From NCBI GenBank assembly GCA_964019135.1, contig OZ025248.1, forward strand, positions 34,217,670 to 34,281,669: a DNA stretch of 64,000 bases, given 5' to 3'. Below the pieces are notes generated by a model. It had not been told where the DNA came from. It did not search any database and worked only from the letters and a program-made list of their open reading frames with translations. Below are positions 46,601 through 58,760 of this stretch, piece after piece. Position numbers and translations under genes: made by a program. The stretch is from Arenicola marina. Taxonomy: Eukaryota > Annelida > Polychaeta > Arenicolidae. Positions within the stretch are counted from its first letter, which is position 1, and every line of letters begins with the position of its first letter.

Positions 46601-49600
46601 CGACTGATGTCTTTTGAAAATATAAAGGAAAAACAGACATGTATTAATGTGTATGAAGTGACAGGGCGTGCGCACTGGGCTATACTACATATACGCATCA
46701 TTTTCCGGCAGAAGTATATTTCGGGTGTACGCTTTCAACCAGCCCTATATGCGTGTGTTACACGTTAAGTGTCCTTTGCTTTCAGCCGTGTGCCAAATCT
46801 TCATTAACAAGAGTATATGTGTACACATTAACGGGTGTACAATTTCAGCCGTATGCAAAACACGCGGCATACACAGTCAGCCGTGTTCACCTGACGTTTT
46901 CAGCCGTGAGTGTTCAGCGTGTACTTTTATTAGTATATATATATATATATATACGCAGAAGTACAGCAATGGCTTGGATCATTGTTAAGGAAAATGTTTC
47001 ATTTGCAAGAGCCCCAAAAAACCCATATATTTCACGCGTGCCTTGAGGTTTGTTCCGCGGGATTGAATAGTCAATTGAATAGTCAAGTTCAACATTGAAT
47101 TTCATTCAGATACAAAAGTGTGAGGGCCCTTGCTTGTTTACCGGGGTTCGCTGTACCTAAGGGGTTAGAGCTGTCGGCGCGCCAAGTCGGCGTTCATGGG
47201 TTGGAATGCCTATGGCGACATCATGATTTCCCCATCTTCTGGCGTATAAATTAATCTCCTCGAAATTCACCATTCCAAAGCCAAAGTGGTGCCGTGTGTA
47301 ATGTGCCAGTGCGTTCCTCAATAATAAACTGTCAATATTTGTGCCACACGAATCGATTTGTCTCACGTTTGCAGTCGAAGTGCCAAGCCAGTCCCGAACG
47401 GCCGACGAAAGGCCGGTCCCTTCTCCAACTGCCTTCTGTGCAGCAGGACGGCCACCTACGAGGCGCTGGATGAGGAGGACGCGGTCATGGCAACGGAGGA
47501 GCCTGGGACTCTCACCCACAGTGACAGCCTCACTCTGGCTCTCGCTCTTATGTAACCACTCTTACTTGTTATTACACTCTGGACCCACTGACATCTGGGG
47601 CGTGTTGGATTTATATGAAATAGACGACAAACCGCAACTGGTTTCAACGGTTAATCTGATTAAACACAACTGAAACAATGTCACACAATCAATTTCTTTC
47701 TGGTTTCGGTTTCGGTTTCGGTTTCGGTTACTCTGGAATCGAATGGTTGGTTCAGTAAAGCGTTTTTTGCTATCTTGTAAATCGAAAACGCCCCTAATTC
47801 TACAGTGCAACATCTTTCCATTCCAGCTTTGCACTGATTCACTTTCTTCACTTTTCCACGATTTCAGTGCTGCGAGTGATGCTTCTCACCAAATGTCGCA
47901 CGCGATACACGATACTTTAATGAAATTTTCACATGTTTTGCTGCGTGTTTATCTGTCTTTGTTTTAGAGTTGCACGTTCTGGTTTGATTGAGTGGCTAGC
48001 ATAGTGTCGTTTAGTGTAGTAAACATTCCCGTTCACTAATACATTCCTTTTCTGTTAAACTCATGCTGTTGATTTTACTTTTTAACGAGTTTTATGTGCC
48101 CGTATGTGTGCTCCATATCTGTCATACAGCCGGATCTGTCCGAATAGCTACTTCGGTATCTCTAAAACAAACTTTACTTTGTGTGTTTCGCATACGGTCG
48201 AGTCAATTTGCTTTGGTAGAATCCTACTTCACATTATCACAATCGACATAAGTTTGCGAGTCTGTATCAAGAGTACTCCATATTGGAATTAAGTTATGTT
48301 AAAACAATGGCTCGCCTAACATATAAGAACGACAAAAAATTTATTTATAGATTATATTGCATTTATTTATGACTTCCTATTATGCCGACCCGTGTATATA
48401 CGTACGTGGGCTGACGTACATCGACCATTCCCATTCCCATTCCCATTACCATTCCGATTAATAATGCAATAACTCGAGCGTGGAAATCAAATAAGATGTG
48501 CGCGTACAAGAATTTCGAGATAAATGGCTTGATTTACCGGATTTTTGTGTACTGAAAACGTTATCATAACGAACTACTAGACAATCGCGTATAAAAAGCT
48601 AGAACCAAATTGACAAATTACAAAAAGGATCTAATTTAGGCACAATAGAAACTCTTTTTTTCACAAATAAGGCATTGGTTTTGTTATCTCGATTGTTAAT
48701 TGCTGGATATCCCTCCCCCTCCCCCGCTATCCCTCCCAGGTCGGCGCGCTCCTCACTGGCATCAGAGGAGGCGGACAACGAGATCCGAGAGGCCGTCATC
48801 CACCTCTACATCATGAGCGGGTCCTCCAACATCTTCATGTTGGCCAAGACAGCCTGGAAGAACTACCAGGTGGTGAGTCGACCACGTCATATGTTACAGC
48901 TGTACTATGGCATCCAAGACACGGGAATGTTAAACCTTTGGTCAGCAGGTCTAAGCACGTGGTGCATCGTGGTGCGTATGGCATGGCAGCTGCCAACAAC
49001 AGGCTGAGTAACCACGTGTCACCACCGCAGGCTTTTTTTGACTTTTCTGAACCCACTTGAAGTGAGGAAGCATCGCCTACAGTTTTAATTAAATTGTATG
49101 TATAGCGATCGATGTGGCAGATAGCATTTTACTGTTTCTGCTCAAGTATTCTGTTAACAACAATAATTATTTACGGAATGCAAAGTTTAGTTTAATGTAA
49201 CATGAGTAACAGTTATTTTGTTGACAATTCTTTAATTTAATATTATTTGAAGTCACTTGTAAGCGACACATTTACCATTATTGGTGTGCGTGTGCGTGTT
49301 TTCAGAGGGGTACTCTTGAAGAGGATCCCAGATATGTGGTGAAGACGTTACTCCTCACGCCTCGGTCCGTACAGCCCGCCAGGTGAGCACAGTAGACAGT
49401 ATGACGATACCGTAACCCAGCCCGAGATCTATGACTGTAGGTGGACGGGCAACAAACCGACCGGGCCCTTTAGCCATGGAACTAGAGTTCACTGTGACTC
49501 ATAGATGTAATGACTATGACTGTAGGTGGACAGGCAACAGACCGACCGGGCCCTACCGCCATAGAATTAGAGTTAACTCTGACTCATATATGTAATGACT

Positions 49601-52600
49601 ATGACTTTAGGTGGACGGGCAACAAACCGACCGGGCCCTAGAGCCCGGTAATGTCCATGATATATTACATTTGCCTCATTTTTTGCCTCAATTAAGCAGT
49701 AATTAATCAATTCGGCTCCGTCTTCTACGATGAAGGCAGTTATCTTTGATGGCTCATGACTACATTAGGCTATAGTCGTCTCGTCACTGACGATATGAAT
49801 GAAGAAATAGCTCAGCCCAAGGCATGTGTTCACAAACATACCTAAGTAACATTTTGACAAATTCCTAGGAATTCCTAGGAATTTACTTAGGATTTTACTT
49901 AGGAATGTTTGTGAACACAGGCCCAGGCCTGGAAAATTAGTTTCATAAGTGACCATTGATTAGAAAACAAATTATTTTATTTGCCGCAATTGTCTCTATT
50001 GGAGCAGTGCACGGAAGTAGTAAGTATTTAGTGGTTGTTACATGATGTTGTATTCACTGTTACCGCCACCTTGACGCACATTTTATTTCACAGCGTAGCC
50101 TATTCACCATTTCGTTCACCAGCGTCGCCATGGTTACCTGCAAGTCTATTTAGTTAAAATTTATCTGCCAGCTCACCTGTTCGCTATGTAATTTACCATT
50201 TCGTTCACCAGCGTCGCCATGGTTACCTGCAAGTCTATTTAGTTAAAATTTATCTGCCAGCTCACCTGTTCGCTATGTAATTTACCATTTCGTTCACCAG
50301 TATTCCCATAGTTACTGCGCATGTTTTTGGTTGAGACTCGTTGTTGCCCGGCCGCGCCTCTCCTTTTCTGCATACTCTCCCAGCAAAAATTTCTTCTGTA
50401 ATCCCCATGAGAAAGATGTCGCCTACTTAGGCTGTCGCTGTCGCGAGCGCACACGCCCCTCTGCCAATGAGAAAATCGTTCGCCTGTCCGTTGATGTGTC
50501 GACAGGATCTGTTTGCGTTGTTGCCTCCTGTACCCCACGCATTGCCGTAGTTTATCGTGTGCTTGGCGGACCGGAGCGGATGTAGAACGTTAGGTAGATC
50601 TACAGAGTAGAATGTTAGGTAGATCTACAGAGTAGAATGTTAGGTAGATCTACAGAGTAGAATGTTAGGTAGATCTACAGACTGATGTTTCTTACATGGT
50701 CGAATTAGATGTTCATTACTTAAATACGCAGTGTGTGTTGGGAAGGAGGGGCTTACTTAGTGCTATGCATTTAATTCCCAGCGAATTCATTGGCACTTAA
50801 TTAAATGCATACGTTTTTGCGGTGTTTGCCACGGGGCCCATAGAAAGCAATTTGTGAGTTTCATTCGATACCTTTGAGTCAAGGCATAAAGCCAGGGCCG
50901 TTATTATGTTTGAAATTTGTTGACGATTCACGATATTGTATTCAATTGATTTCAGTGAGAAACTTGAGCTCCTTTTTCGCCAACTCAAAGTGGAGTTGCT
51001 TCATCCCGCAAACACGATGGAGACGATATTCGACCTTGTGCACGAACTGAAGGTGGCCACCGAAAGAACGTTCGCTTTAAAGAAGCTCTTCTGGCAGGTA
51101 GGACCTCGATCTAGATCAGAAATGACGGGAATAATTAGACCTTTGCAATATACCGATTGACTGGATGCATATTTCAATATATTTCTTATTTGCATTTAAA
51201 GCGTTGGTGCCTCGTTATTTTATATTCAAAGTAACTTTATCAATGGAAGATAAAGAAATAAGAATGTGTTTCAGAAAAAGGTTACAGTTTTTCTTTCATA
51301 AAATCACTAAAAACGCAGTCGTCAAAGTAGGAATTAAAGTGTTCGTGCCACGCCAAAGCAACTTTAGCTCATATTAATCTTTTGTGTTTCCATGCTTATA
51401 TCATTGAGCTCTAACGCCCCAAATAGTAGAAGGGAATACTTTTTCCACTTGTTTTCGCACCTACCAATTTAACTGCTGCGAGCGAGGAAAGTGACGTCAA
51501 AGGGGAATACAAACGCATGTGCTTTTATATTGAGACTCAGATTCTCTCTGCTCATTGACTTGAACTCAACGAAACGCACTCAACCATAAAAACAATACAG
51601 TGTGTTTTTGTTATTTGTTCTGTTATTTTGACATGTTCTAATGCTCACCAGGAAGTGGTGGAATAAAGGAGATTCATTCATTCATTCATTCAATGCTCCC
51701 AGAAATAAACCCGCCAGACCTCACTTTTGCTACTTTGACGAACGCGTTTACAGTGATATCGTGGAATAAATATTTTAAACTCCCATTAAAGCAAATTGTT
51801 ATTTGTTTATCTTCCCTAAACCAAGGTAACTCTGAGCAAGACAAAATCGTGGCACGAACACTTTAAGTTCCGGCCAGTTTATTCCTCGAAACATTGCATA
51901 TGAACGCCAAGTGGGAATTATGATATCACACGTTTGACATGTGAACTGTATTGCTGCACGTAGGCGTCTGTTGTCGAGGTTGAGGTATTCCTGGTTAAGT
52001 GTTCTCTGTTGAGTTTAAACCCATAAAAAGTGGGTTTCTCTATGACATCATTTTCTCCGCTCATAAAATTCAGAAAAAAAGAAGCTATGAAATACACGAC
52101 CACAAGGAACAGTACTGCCACTTATAGTTCAGGCACTATCACTCGGGAAAGTAAGCGGGTAAACACAGAAGAATTATGTAAGTGGTTTAGCGTGGCACCC
52201 AACTGTTTAATTCTCTATAACATCTGGAGATATAATTTACCTTGCAGAGTTCCGAACCGTTCCTGTTCCTGGTACGCCAGTTGCACCAGTACATACCGGT
52301 ATCACCTTGCTGCACACAGGCCGCAGCCACAGTCACCCAATTGCACATACAGAGAGGGGATGAACTAGAGTGAGTCTCCTCGGTCAAGCAACCCTGTCTA
52401 CTTTCTCCATGTCTATACATTACAACAGTGTGTCTCTGTTTTTCTTTTTTCTTTTCTGTTTGTTTAGTTATAAATGCTTGACAACATAAAACGATTCTGA
52501 TTCTGAGTTTTCTGATACAACACTTGGCTGGTTCAATTAACGCCATTTTCTTCTTTCACAACGTTGTCATGCAGTGTCGCATGCAATGGTAAATTACTAC

Positions 52601-55600
52601 ATAGCTGTCAATGTTAGACCCCGACACCTAGCTAGGGCTTTCACACAAAGAACACCGGAAGTAGGCAACCGGAAGTAACATGTTATCGTGTGGTGTGCTG
52701 GTAATATAAAGACGGAAGCCAGTATCCTAAGCGGAAGCGTTAAAGGAGAGTAGGAAGAACGTATAATAATGTCATTATGAAATTTGAGTATGGGGGATGA
52801 ACACGATTTGTTGCAGGCCCTTTAAATTAAAATCTATGGATATATATATATATATGCATAATTATTAATTAAAACTAGGGGCTAGTTCATCCGTAGTAAT
52901 TTCAGCTTCTGGAGTACGCGGTAAGCCACAGCACATGTATGCGACGTATGGTATACGTGCATGACATCGGTTGGGAATAAGTTGTCAAGTAGTGTCATTG
53001 ACTTATTTACTAGTTGCCATGGTTTCAGCTAGGGCCGTTCTATATTAACGCACCAGTTTGTACTCTTAGCGGGCTCGCTAATCAATATATCTCCTGGCAT
53101 TTTGCATGTTACGGAACTCATCTCAGATGAAGTCACGCATGTAGTTTTCACTGCGCTATTTCCTCGGCAGCTTCGCGATCCACATACTGCAGACGCTGGC
53201 CCTGATGTTTCGGGAGACGGAGATTATGTCGTCCAGGACGCAGATCCTGCAGGGGTCGTCAGGGCGGCCAACTCGCGACCTGCTGACAGTCCTGGCGTGC
53301 CTGCCGAGCCTGCCCGTGGATCGCCGGCAACAACACTGGACGGGGGACGGGAGCGGGACAGAGGTCAGTCCAGGTCAAGGGTGTGTGTAAACCGATCGAG
53401 GGTCGATTAAGGGGGATGTCGAGAACGAAGGGAGCCAGGGAATATTTCGTAATATTTAGCCAATTCAGCCAATATTCAACTTCCCTTCCCGTTATGAGAT
53501 ATATTGCATTACATAATTCTCACCTACGTTCTCCTTACCTTCGTATATATATGTAAATATACATTTTCACACTGATTCTTATGCAAGCAGAAATAACACA
53601 GGGCTTCGTATTGACGTTTCAGCTGAACGACATGCAGGACGAGTACATTCGCACGGCAGCGTCAGTCTTGTTCGAGCTGCTTATTGTAGCAGAACAGGTA
53701 CGGGTCATAGATGCCATTATTATTAATAGACGTCATTTATAGCCTCGTCTATTTAGCACATGGGTGTGTCTATTTAGTCTATGTTCTGTAAGTGGTAGTA
53801 AAATCTTCACTCTGGGACTCAAATGTCAGTGAGCTCAGTCAGTGGGACGCTGAGCGTCAGATCGACTATTTCGTGGCTCAACCATCGAGTCTGGAATCTG
53901 ACTATTTAGGAGATTGTGTCAGATATCGTTTAGATCATTTATCCCAGTATGATCCTTAACCCAGATTATCCATTTATGCAATATGGTCTAAAACATCTCA
54001 ATAAAAAATATTTGAAAAAGACATCAATGCAACCATTCAGTCTAGACTATACAGGTCGAGTGCTGTACAGCTGGTCGGATGGAGATTCGATTTTATTGAT
54101 ACAGTGTATAACGATCCTCTGCTATGTGATCATGAGCTGGCCTTTGACGGCTCTCCTGTACTTGTCATAGATACCTATATATAAACGAATCACAACCAGT
54201 TACCTCTAGAATATGACCTTCCTGGTACTCTCGCGTCTAGCGAACTCGATCACAGACTCCGCCATATCCACAGTGATTCGCTCACATTGAACTTTTGAAC
54301 AAAATATGGATTTGCATCTGACCTATAATATCGATATTTGGGATAACAATAATGGAATGCTCGGTGGGTTTGAAAGACATCATGCTTGCGTCCGGAAGGT
54401 CATTTTCTGGAGGTATAGGAGCGTTCCTTGTACGTTCACTTACATGCCCCTTTTTGCAGGTCTACTGGAGTTCCAGCAATGCGAGCACTATTAGTGTAAC
54501 CTGGCTCGTCAAACAACTCGACGAACTAGACACAACGGTGAGTGAAAGGATTTCGATTTTGGTTTTCCGAGAAGTGCGTGTCGACGCAATGTGTAGCAGC
54601 ATTTTAGTGGTACCAGGTCGATTTGACAGTGTCGAACATTCTGAAATCGATTATATAATGGCAAGTTGCATTATGATCTCTGCTGCACGCAAGTGAATTG
54701 ACGCTGCAATGAACCTCTGAGTCGATATTCTAATTGCTGCATTGCATACGGATGAATTTTAAAAGTCTGCTATGTCACTTATCCTTTTAGGAAAACTTTG
54801 TGGAAGCCATTATTCTTGATGTGTTCAACATGATCGCGCCTAACAAGACTGAGGAGCAGATGGAACCACAAATAGCCATTCTGCTCTACCAGGAACTCAC
54901 TATCTTAAAGACTCTTATCATCAACAGCAGCAAAATCATCAAATTCATCCGCAGCAACTTCTTTGAAGAGTTCAAGTAAGTGTGCGGTTCAAGATGGCGG
55001 CGCTTCGCGGTTTAATTGCGTCGGGTTGGTTTTATAAAGTAGGACTGTATATCACATCCCGAAAATGGAAACAGTCAAGGCAGAGAGGAGTCATGTCTCT
55101 GGGAGTAACCACCTAATATTGGCGACGAAAGATATAGGATCCTTATATTGTACAAACAGACAATTGCACGAATTACGCCCCATATCCATTTGGGCTTGCT
55201 GAGGGGATCGGGGGGGGGGGGGGCACAGGGGGAACGTGCCGCACGTGTCAAAGCCTAAGATGTATCTGTGCCTCCCCCCCCCCCTTTTGTTAAATGTTGT
55301 GCCCCCACAGGGAGCACGTGCAGGGTGGGGGGGGGGGCGGTAGGGGGTACGTGCGCCCCATTTCCCTTTCAAACCCTATAAGATATACCTTACCCCGCCC
55401 CCCCCCCCTTTCCGTGCACCACGGTCACCTACGTCTCTTTGTGGAACAAGTTATTGTGCCTCGGCCCCCTTGTAAGAATTTCTGCACACGCCACTGCGTA
55501 CTCCCAATTGTCCCACACGCTATCTACTAGGCCACATAGCGACCCCCGTTTGCACTGAACGTGGATCAGGATAGGAAAATCAATAGTGGACAAGAGCATC

Positions 55601-56119
55601 GTTTACACGAAGGACTACTGATATTGGAAGAGGTGTAATGATATGACGATGTATATTCTACCTGTTGTGGTTGAGAACACGTTCGATCTCAAATCTCTGA
55701 CATGCAGTATAGTCATCAACTAGTTTTTCATAATCAATATGAGCCGTGACCTATTACCGATTAGAAGCTGTTATTTCATCTGCTCTTTTACCTCATTATA
55801 TATGATATATCTAGGATGATATATCTAGGATGATATATCTAGTCCTTAGTTATGGCCCATCATCCATGTTAGAGCCCATGAAAGGGATTTTGTAGCAAAT
55901 GCTAGGCGTGAGTAATGCGTGAGCTATGCTAAAACGATCATTCGCCCTACCATGGAAGAACAACCATAGTTATTACACTTCACTTCTTTCAGATACTTCA
56001 TCCAGAGTTCGACCGTCAGTAAGCGGTTGCCAAACAGTTACTTAATCCGTCCATACGTCATAGAAACCCTGGACTACGTCATCGACCACGTGTTGAAAGC
56101 TGAACGCCTCGACATCTGA
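43669..56119 (+). CDS. C12orf56: C12orf56-family protein, complete
   Basis: Exons: 43669-43920, 44218-45158, 47375-47551, 48740-48872, 49306-49382, 50956-51097, 52248-52369, 53171-53363, 53623-53697, 54460-54537, 54791-54975, 55993-56119. All phases agree and encode 833 residues; the human protein is recalled as about 620. The N-terminus (NKLDAFLKRNL, YLTENPPKKL, RDIISIDL) and later blocks (HELKVATERTFALKKLFWQ, LQTLALMFRETE, QELTILKTLIINSSKII, KRLPNSYLI) track the human protein in order. Exon 2 is long, with a Ser/Pro-rich insert and an acidic stretch (EEDDLEDDDDDDG), which explains the extra length. Start 43669 has A at -3 and G at +4 and fits the family's short N-terminus; 43666 and 43582 are alternatives. 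Biochemical function is unknown. Exon 3 (47375-47551) is supported by phase and sites only. A 15-bp array follows the exon 2 donor. Confidence 0.92.
45171..45757. repeat. 15-bp minisatellite at C12orf56 intron 2 start, about 39 units
   Basis: Unit cattgacatgcaagc, beginning 13 bp after the donor of exon 2 (GAG|GTACGT at 45159). The marker cattgccatacaag at 45171 and 45471 shows a 300-bp (20-unit) higher-order repeat. The exon 2 frame runs without a stop through the donor and the whole array (pentapeptide AIDMQ and variants) to 45900. The other plus frames are open too, because the unit has no stop in them. Confidence 0.95.
45901..47374. other. Intron of C12orf56-like gene, no other gene
   Basis: Contains a polyC tract at about 46138-46151, an AT microsatellite near 46935 and loosely repeated cagccgtg motifs near 46780-46910. 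The minus-strand frame 46302-46640 is unrecognised. Confidence 0.45.
49428..49640. repeat. About 84-bp tandem repeat, 2.5 units, intronic
   Basis: Three starts of ctatgactgtaggtggac followed by caacaaaccgaccgggccc. Diverged by several substitutions. Lies in the intron after the exon ending 49382. Confidence 0.9.
49826..49918. mobile_element. Short hairpin MITE, 24-bp arms
   Basis: GTGTTCACAAACATACCTAA at 49826 pairs with 49895-49918 (23 of 24 positions). The loop contains attcctaggaattcctagga, itself palindromic, and extra ttacttaggat copies. No target duplication is assigned. Confidence 0.7.
50106..50300. repeat. 89-bp tandem duplication, intronic
   Basis: accatttcgttcaccagcgt starts at 50106, 50195 and, as a diverging partial, 50284. 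The first two units are nearly identical. Confidence 0.93.
50585..50681. repeat. 25-bp tandem repeat with 10-bp palindrome, 4 units
   Basis: gaatgttaggtagatctaca gagta repeated; each unit contains the perfect palindrome GTAGATCTAC. Confidence 0.95.
55203..55502. repeat. G/C-homopolymer-rich dispersed element, copy 2
   Basis: Shares with 27953-28197 the cacagggggaacgtgc-like block, cctataagatatacc, several homopolymer G/C tracts and the end aatttctgcacacgcc. It lies in the last intron of the C12orf56-like gene. An inner partial repeat (gggagcacgtgca near 55311) suggests two fused units. Confidence 0.6.
55868..55938. repeat. Dispersed repeat, copy 2 (pairs with 9112-9177)
   Basis: gctaggcgtgagtaatgcgt then gagctatgct matches the intronic segment at 9112-9177. 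It lies just before the last exon of the C12orf56-like gene, after a short aggatgatatatcta tandem at 55800-55840. Confidence 0.6.
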
Positions 56120-56258
56120 GAGGCGGGGGGGGGGGGGGGGTCTTGTAACCAGTGTCGTGTATGCATGCGGGTGCTTACCGCTAAAGCAGATATATTTTCC
56201 GGTGGAAGAACTGAAAGTTCCAGCATATCTGACGAGGAACTTAACTGTAAACGTTCCG

Positions 56259-56264
56259 AATAAA
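56259..56264 (+). terminator. Candidate C12orf56 polyadenylation signal
   Basis: AATAAA 140 bp after the TGA; a second AATAAA at 56424-56429 is an alternative. Confidence 0.5.
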
Positions 56265-56429
56265 ACCCGAACAAAATGCTGTCAAAATGTCCAATTGTGC
56301 GCCATGGCGTGTGACTGCTGATCTCTATGCATGACGACTTCTACTTCTACAGTAGAATCAACGTTTATTTACTGTTATTATGACTGTTGCTCAGGGATAA
56401 TACGTTGTCCGGGTTCAGGCGAGAATAAA

Positions 56430-57840
56430 GAGTGATTAGTCAAACAGCGCTGCGCTGTTGTTTTCCATACCAACTGGCTCCGCCCCCACCCCGCCGCCTC
56501 CGGGGCCCAGATATGAAACATCGCCACCGAGATCAATTAAAGTGGGTAAGACCAAACTAATGTGGATATAATGCGACTGATGTAGACATGATGGCATCAC
56601 AGTTGATATAATGACGCTAATGTCGACATAACGATACTGATGTCGACAAAAGGATACTAAGGTCGATATAATACTGTTGTCGATGTTAGGACACTAGTGT
56701 CGACATGATGACTAACATTGGTATCCTTATATCGATATCAAAGCAATGTCGATGTACGTGCGAAGACAGCATTAACGGCAAGTGGAACACCACTCTGCAC
56801 AAACGTGTAGCATTATTCCCTTCATATTCCCGGATTCTCCATAATATTTGTTCCGCACGAAACACAAATCGAATCAACAATGCAGGTAACCTTTATTGTT
56901 TATACAAAACGCATATACAACCGACATAAAAACTCCCAAATAACACTGGATATACCCAGATAGGCGCCCATCAAAGTCGTTCCGTTATGTACGATTATAA
57001 GTCTTCAAGCAAAGCGATGTATCACTATAGCCAGCAGGTGGGTTGTTCCACAGTAACGCTTGGTTTGTAAATCTTATTTCTATGGACAGCAATGGTACAG
57101 GCCACACGCCAAAAAAAACACGTCGCCGGGTTTAACAACAGTATACCCTCGCATACCCTATAGTTACAAATTAACAATATCGCCAAAACAATGGTACGAG
57201 AGGAGTGACATAATAATACAAAAGGTGGAAAATTGTAAAAAAAAATTACTCTAAATAAATAATAATATGATCATAAAAAAAGTGCTGATACAAGTACCCG
57301 CAGATTAAAATACAAGATATTAACTTATGTCCAAATAAAGAAAGGTCCACGCTTGACATTCACGATACATTCCATGTACTGCATTACCGCTCAGCATTTC
57401 CCTTCGTATACAATACTCTTTATTTGTACAAATCGCAAACAAAATTCACACACGCATGTATGCAGAGAAGAACGTGGCGCGATATCCGAGAAAGCTTTTT
57501 TAGACACTTTATGCGGCAGGATCTCAGATCCCACAAGAGAAGTGCTTATTATATGTAGTGCTTACATATGTAAAGTGTAACGAATACAGGTATAAGGTAC
57601 TTTGTGAAAAGAAATCTCTATTACAAAGTAAAGCGGTCGTATGCTTACCAAGACATTACGAAAACAATGCCTCTTAAAGCTAAAATTGGACTACAGGAAT
57701 CTATGAAAGATCCTTGGAAAGTTCACCAGATTTTGCAGTTTTAAGCATGATCTACATATACAAATTGATACCAATGTGACAGACAATAACAAACAAAAAT
57801 CATTGCGTGATTGAAGTTTTAGTTTGGAAATGAAATAAGA
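56430..57840. other. Intergenic, convergent gene ends
   Basis: A degenerate tandem of about 22 bp (gatgtcgacataatgatact) occupies about 56545-56720. TTTATT at about 56891 would be an AATAAA on the minus strand and could end a long TMEM168 3' UTR, but this is speculative. The rest is AT-rich with no gene. Confidence 0.45.
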
Positions 57841-58002
57841 AATGTTGATGTTTTAGGCCGTTTGGCCGTGAAATCTCGCGGGAGAATGAATGGAATGGGG
57901 TTTGGATGAAAGTCGCCCCAGATGAGGGTTCCCGGGTTCGAACCCAAGACCTGTTGATCTGCTGCTCAGCCTGCTCACCAATCGAACTAGGGAGGCTCTC
58001 CC
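57841..58002 (-). mobile_element. tRNA-derived SINE, longest copy
   Basis: On the minus strand a tRNA-like head (A-box-like TAGTTCGATTGG, B box GGGTTCGAACC about 43 nt later) is followed by a body ending CCTAAAACATCAACATT, shared with 8477-8611. The head cannot fold as a functional tRNA. Family name not assigned. Confidence 0.75.
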
Positions 58003-58252
58003 ATTGGTCAAGAAGAGATCTCGCGATAACATAGCACGTGTGATAACAACGAGAGCGTTCGTTGGGACACAGCCTGGGCGTCGCGCAATGGTCTAAGACC
58101 AGGTTAGTGGACACGTTTATCAATATTTGATTCACACAATTTTCATCAGTTTCAGAGGACAAACAACACCCACATGTGTGGTGCACGAACGTTCGTTATT
58201 GTTGAGAGACCATAGTTGTAAAGGTAAGGCTACGGTTCTTCTCATATTTCTG

Positions 58253-58490
58253 AATTGTTCCGTCATTTACCTTAAATGCAAATTGTTCCATTGGCTGACA
58301 TTTACCGTAAACGCGAATTGTTTTATCAGGTGACATTTAACATGAACGCGAATTGTTCTATCAGTTGAAATTTAACCATAACGCACATTGTTCTATCAGT
58401 TCAAATTTAACTTGAACGCGAATGGTTCTATCAGTTGACCTGTTACACGCAAATTGTTCTACCAGCTGACATTTAACTTAAACGCTGTAA
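58253..58490. repeat. Degenerate 35-38-bp tandem repeat
   Basis: About six to seven diverged units of ttgttctatcagttgacatt taacttaaacgcgaa. Confidence 0.85.
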
Positions 58491-58664
58491 ACGTATTAGA
58501 TACCTGGGTTGGAAAACATTCTGAGATCAGACCTCTAACGTAGTGATCAGAGATTGGATAAGTGGATCAGTGACGATAAGTGGATAGGGATAATATTGGA
58601 TCAATGATCAAACGCATTCAGTACAGTAATCAGCAGAGGTCAGTGAACTATTATTATACAAGTG

Positions 58665-58760
58665 GACTATTATCATATACGTGCACTATTATCATATAAG
58701 TGAACTATTATCATATACGTGCACTATTATCATATACGTGCACTATTATCATATAAATAT
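58665..58760. repeat. 19-20-bp tandem repeat, 5 units
   Basis: gtgcactattatcatatac with minor changes (gtgaactattatcatataa). Confidence 0.9.

Noticed and set aside
57900-58010. tRNA gene on the minus strand
   Set aside because: A- and B-box motifs are present but the cloverleaf does not form, and the body continues into a repeat shared with 8477-8611, so it is a SINE.
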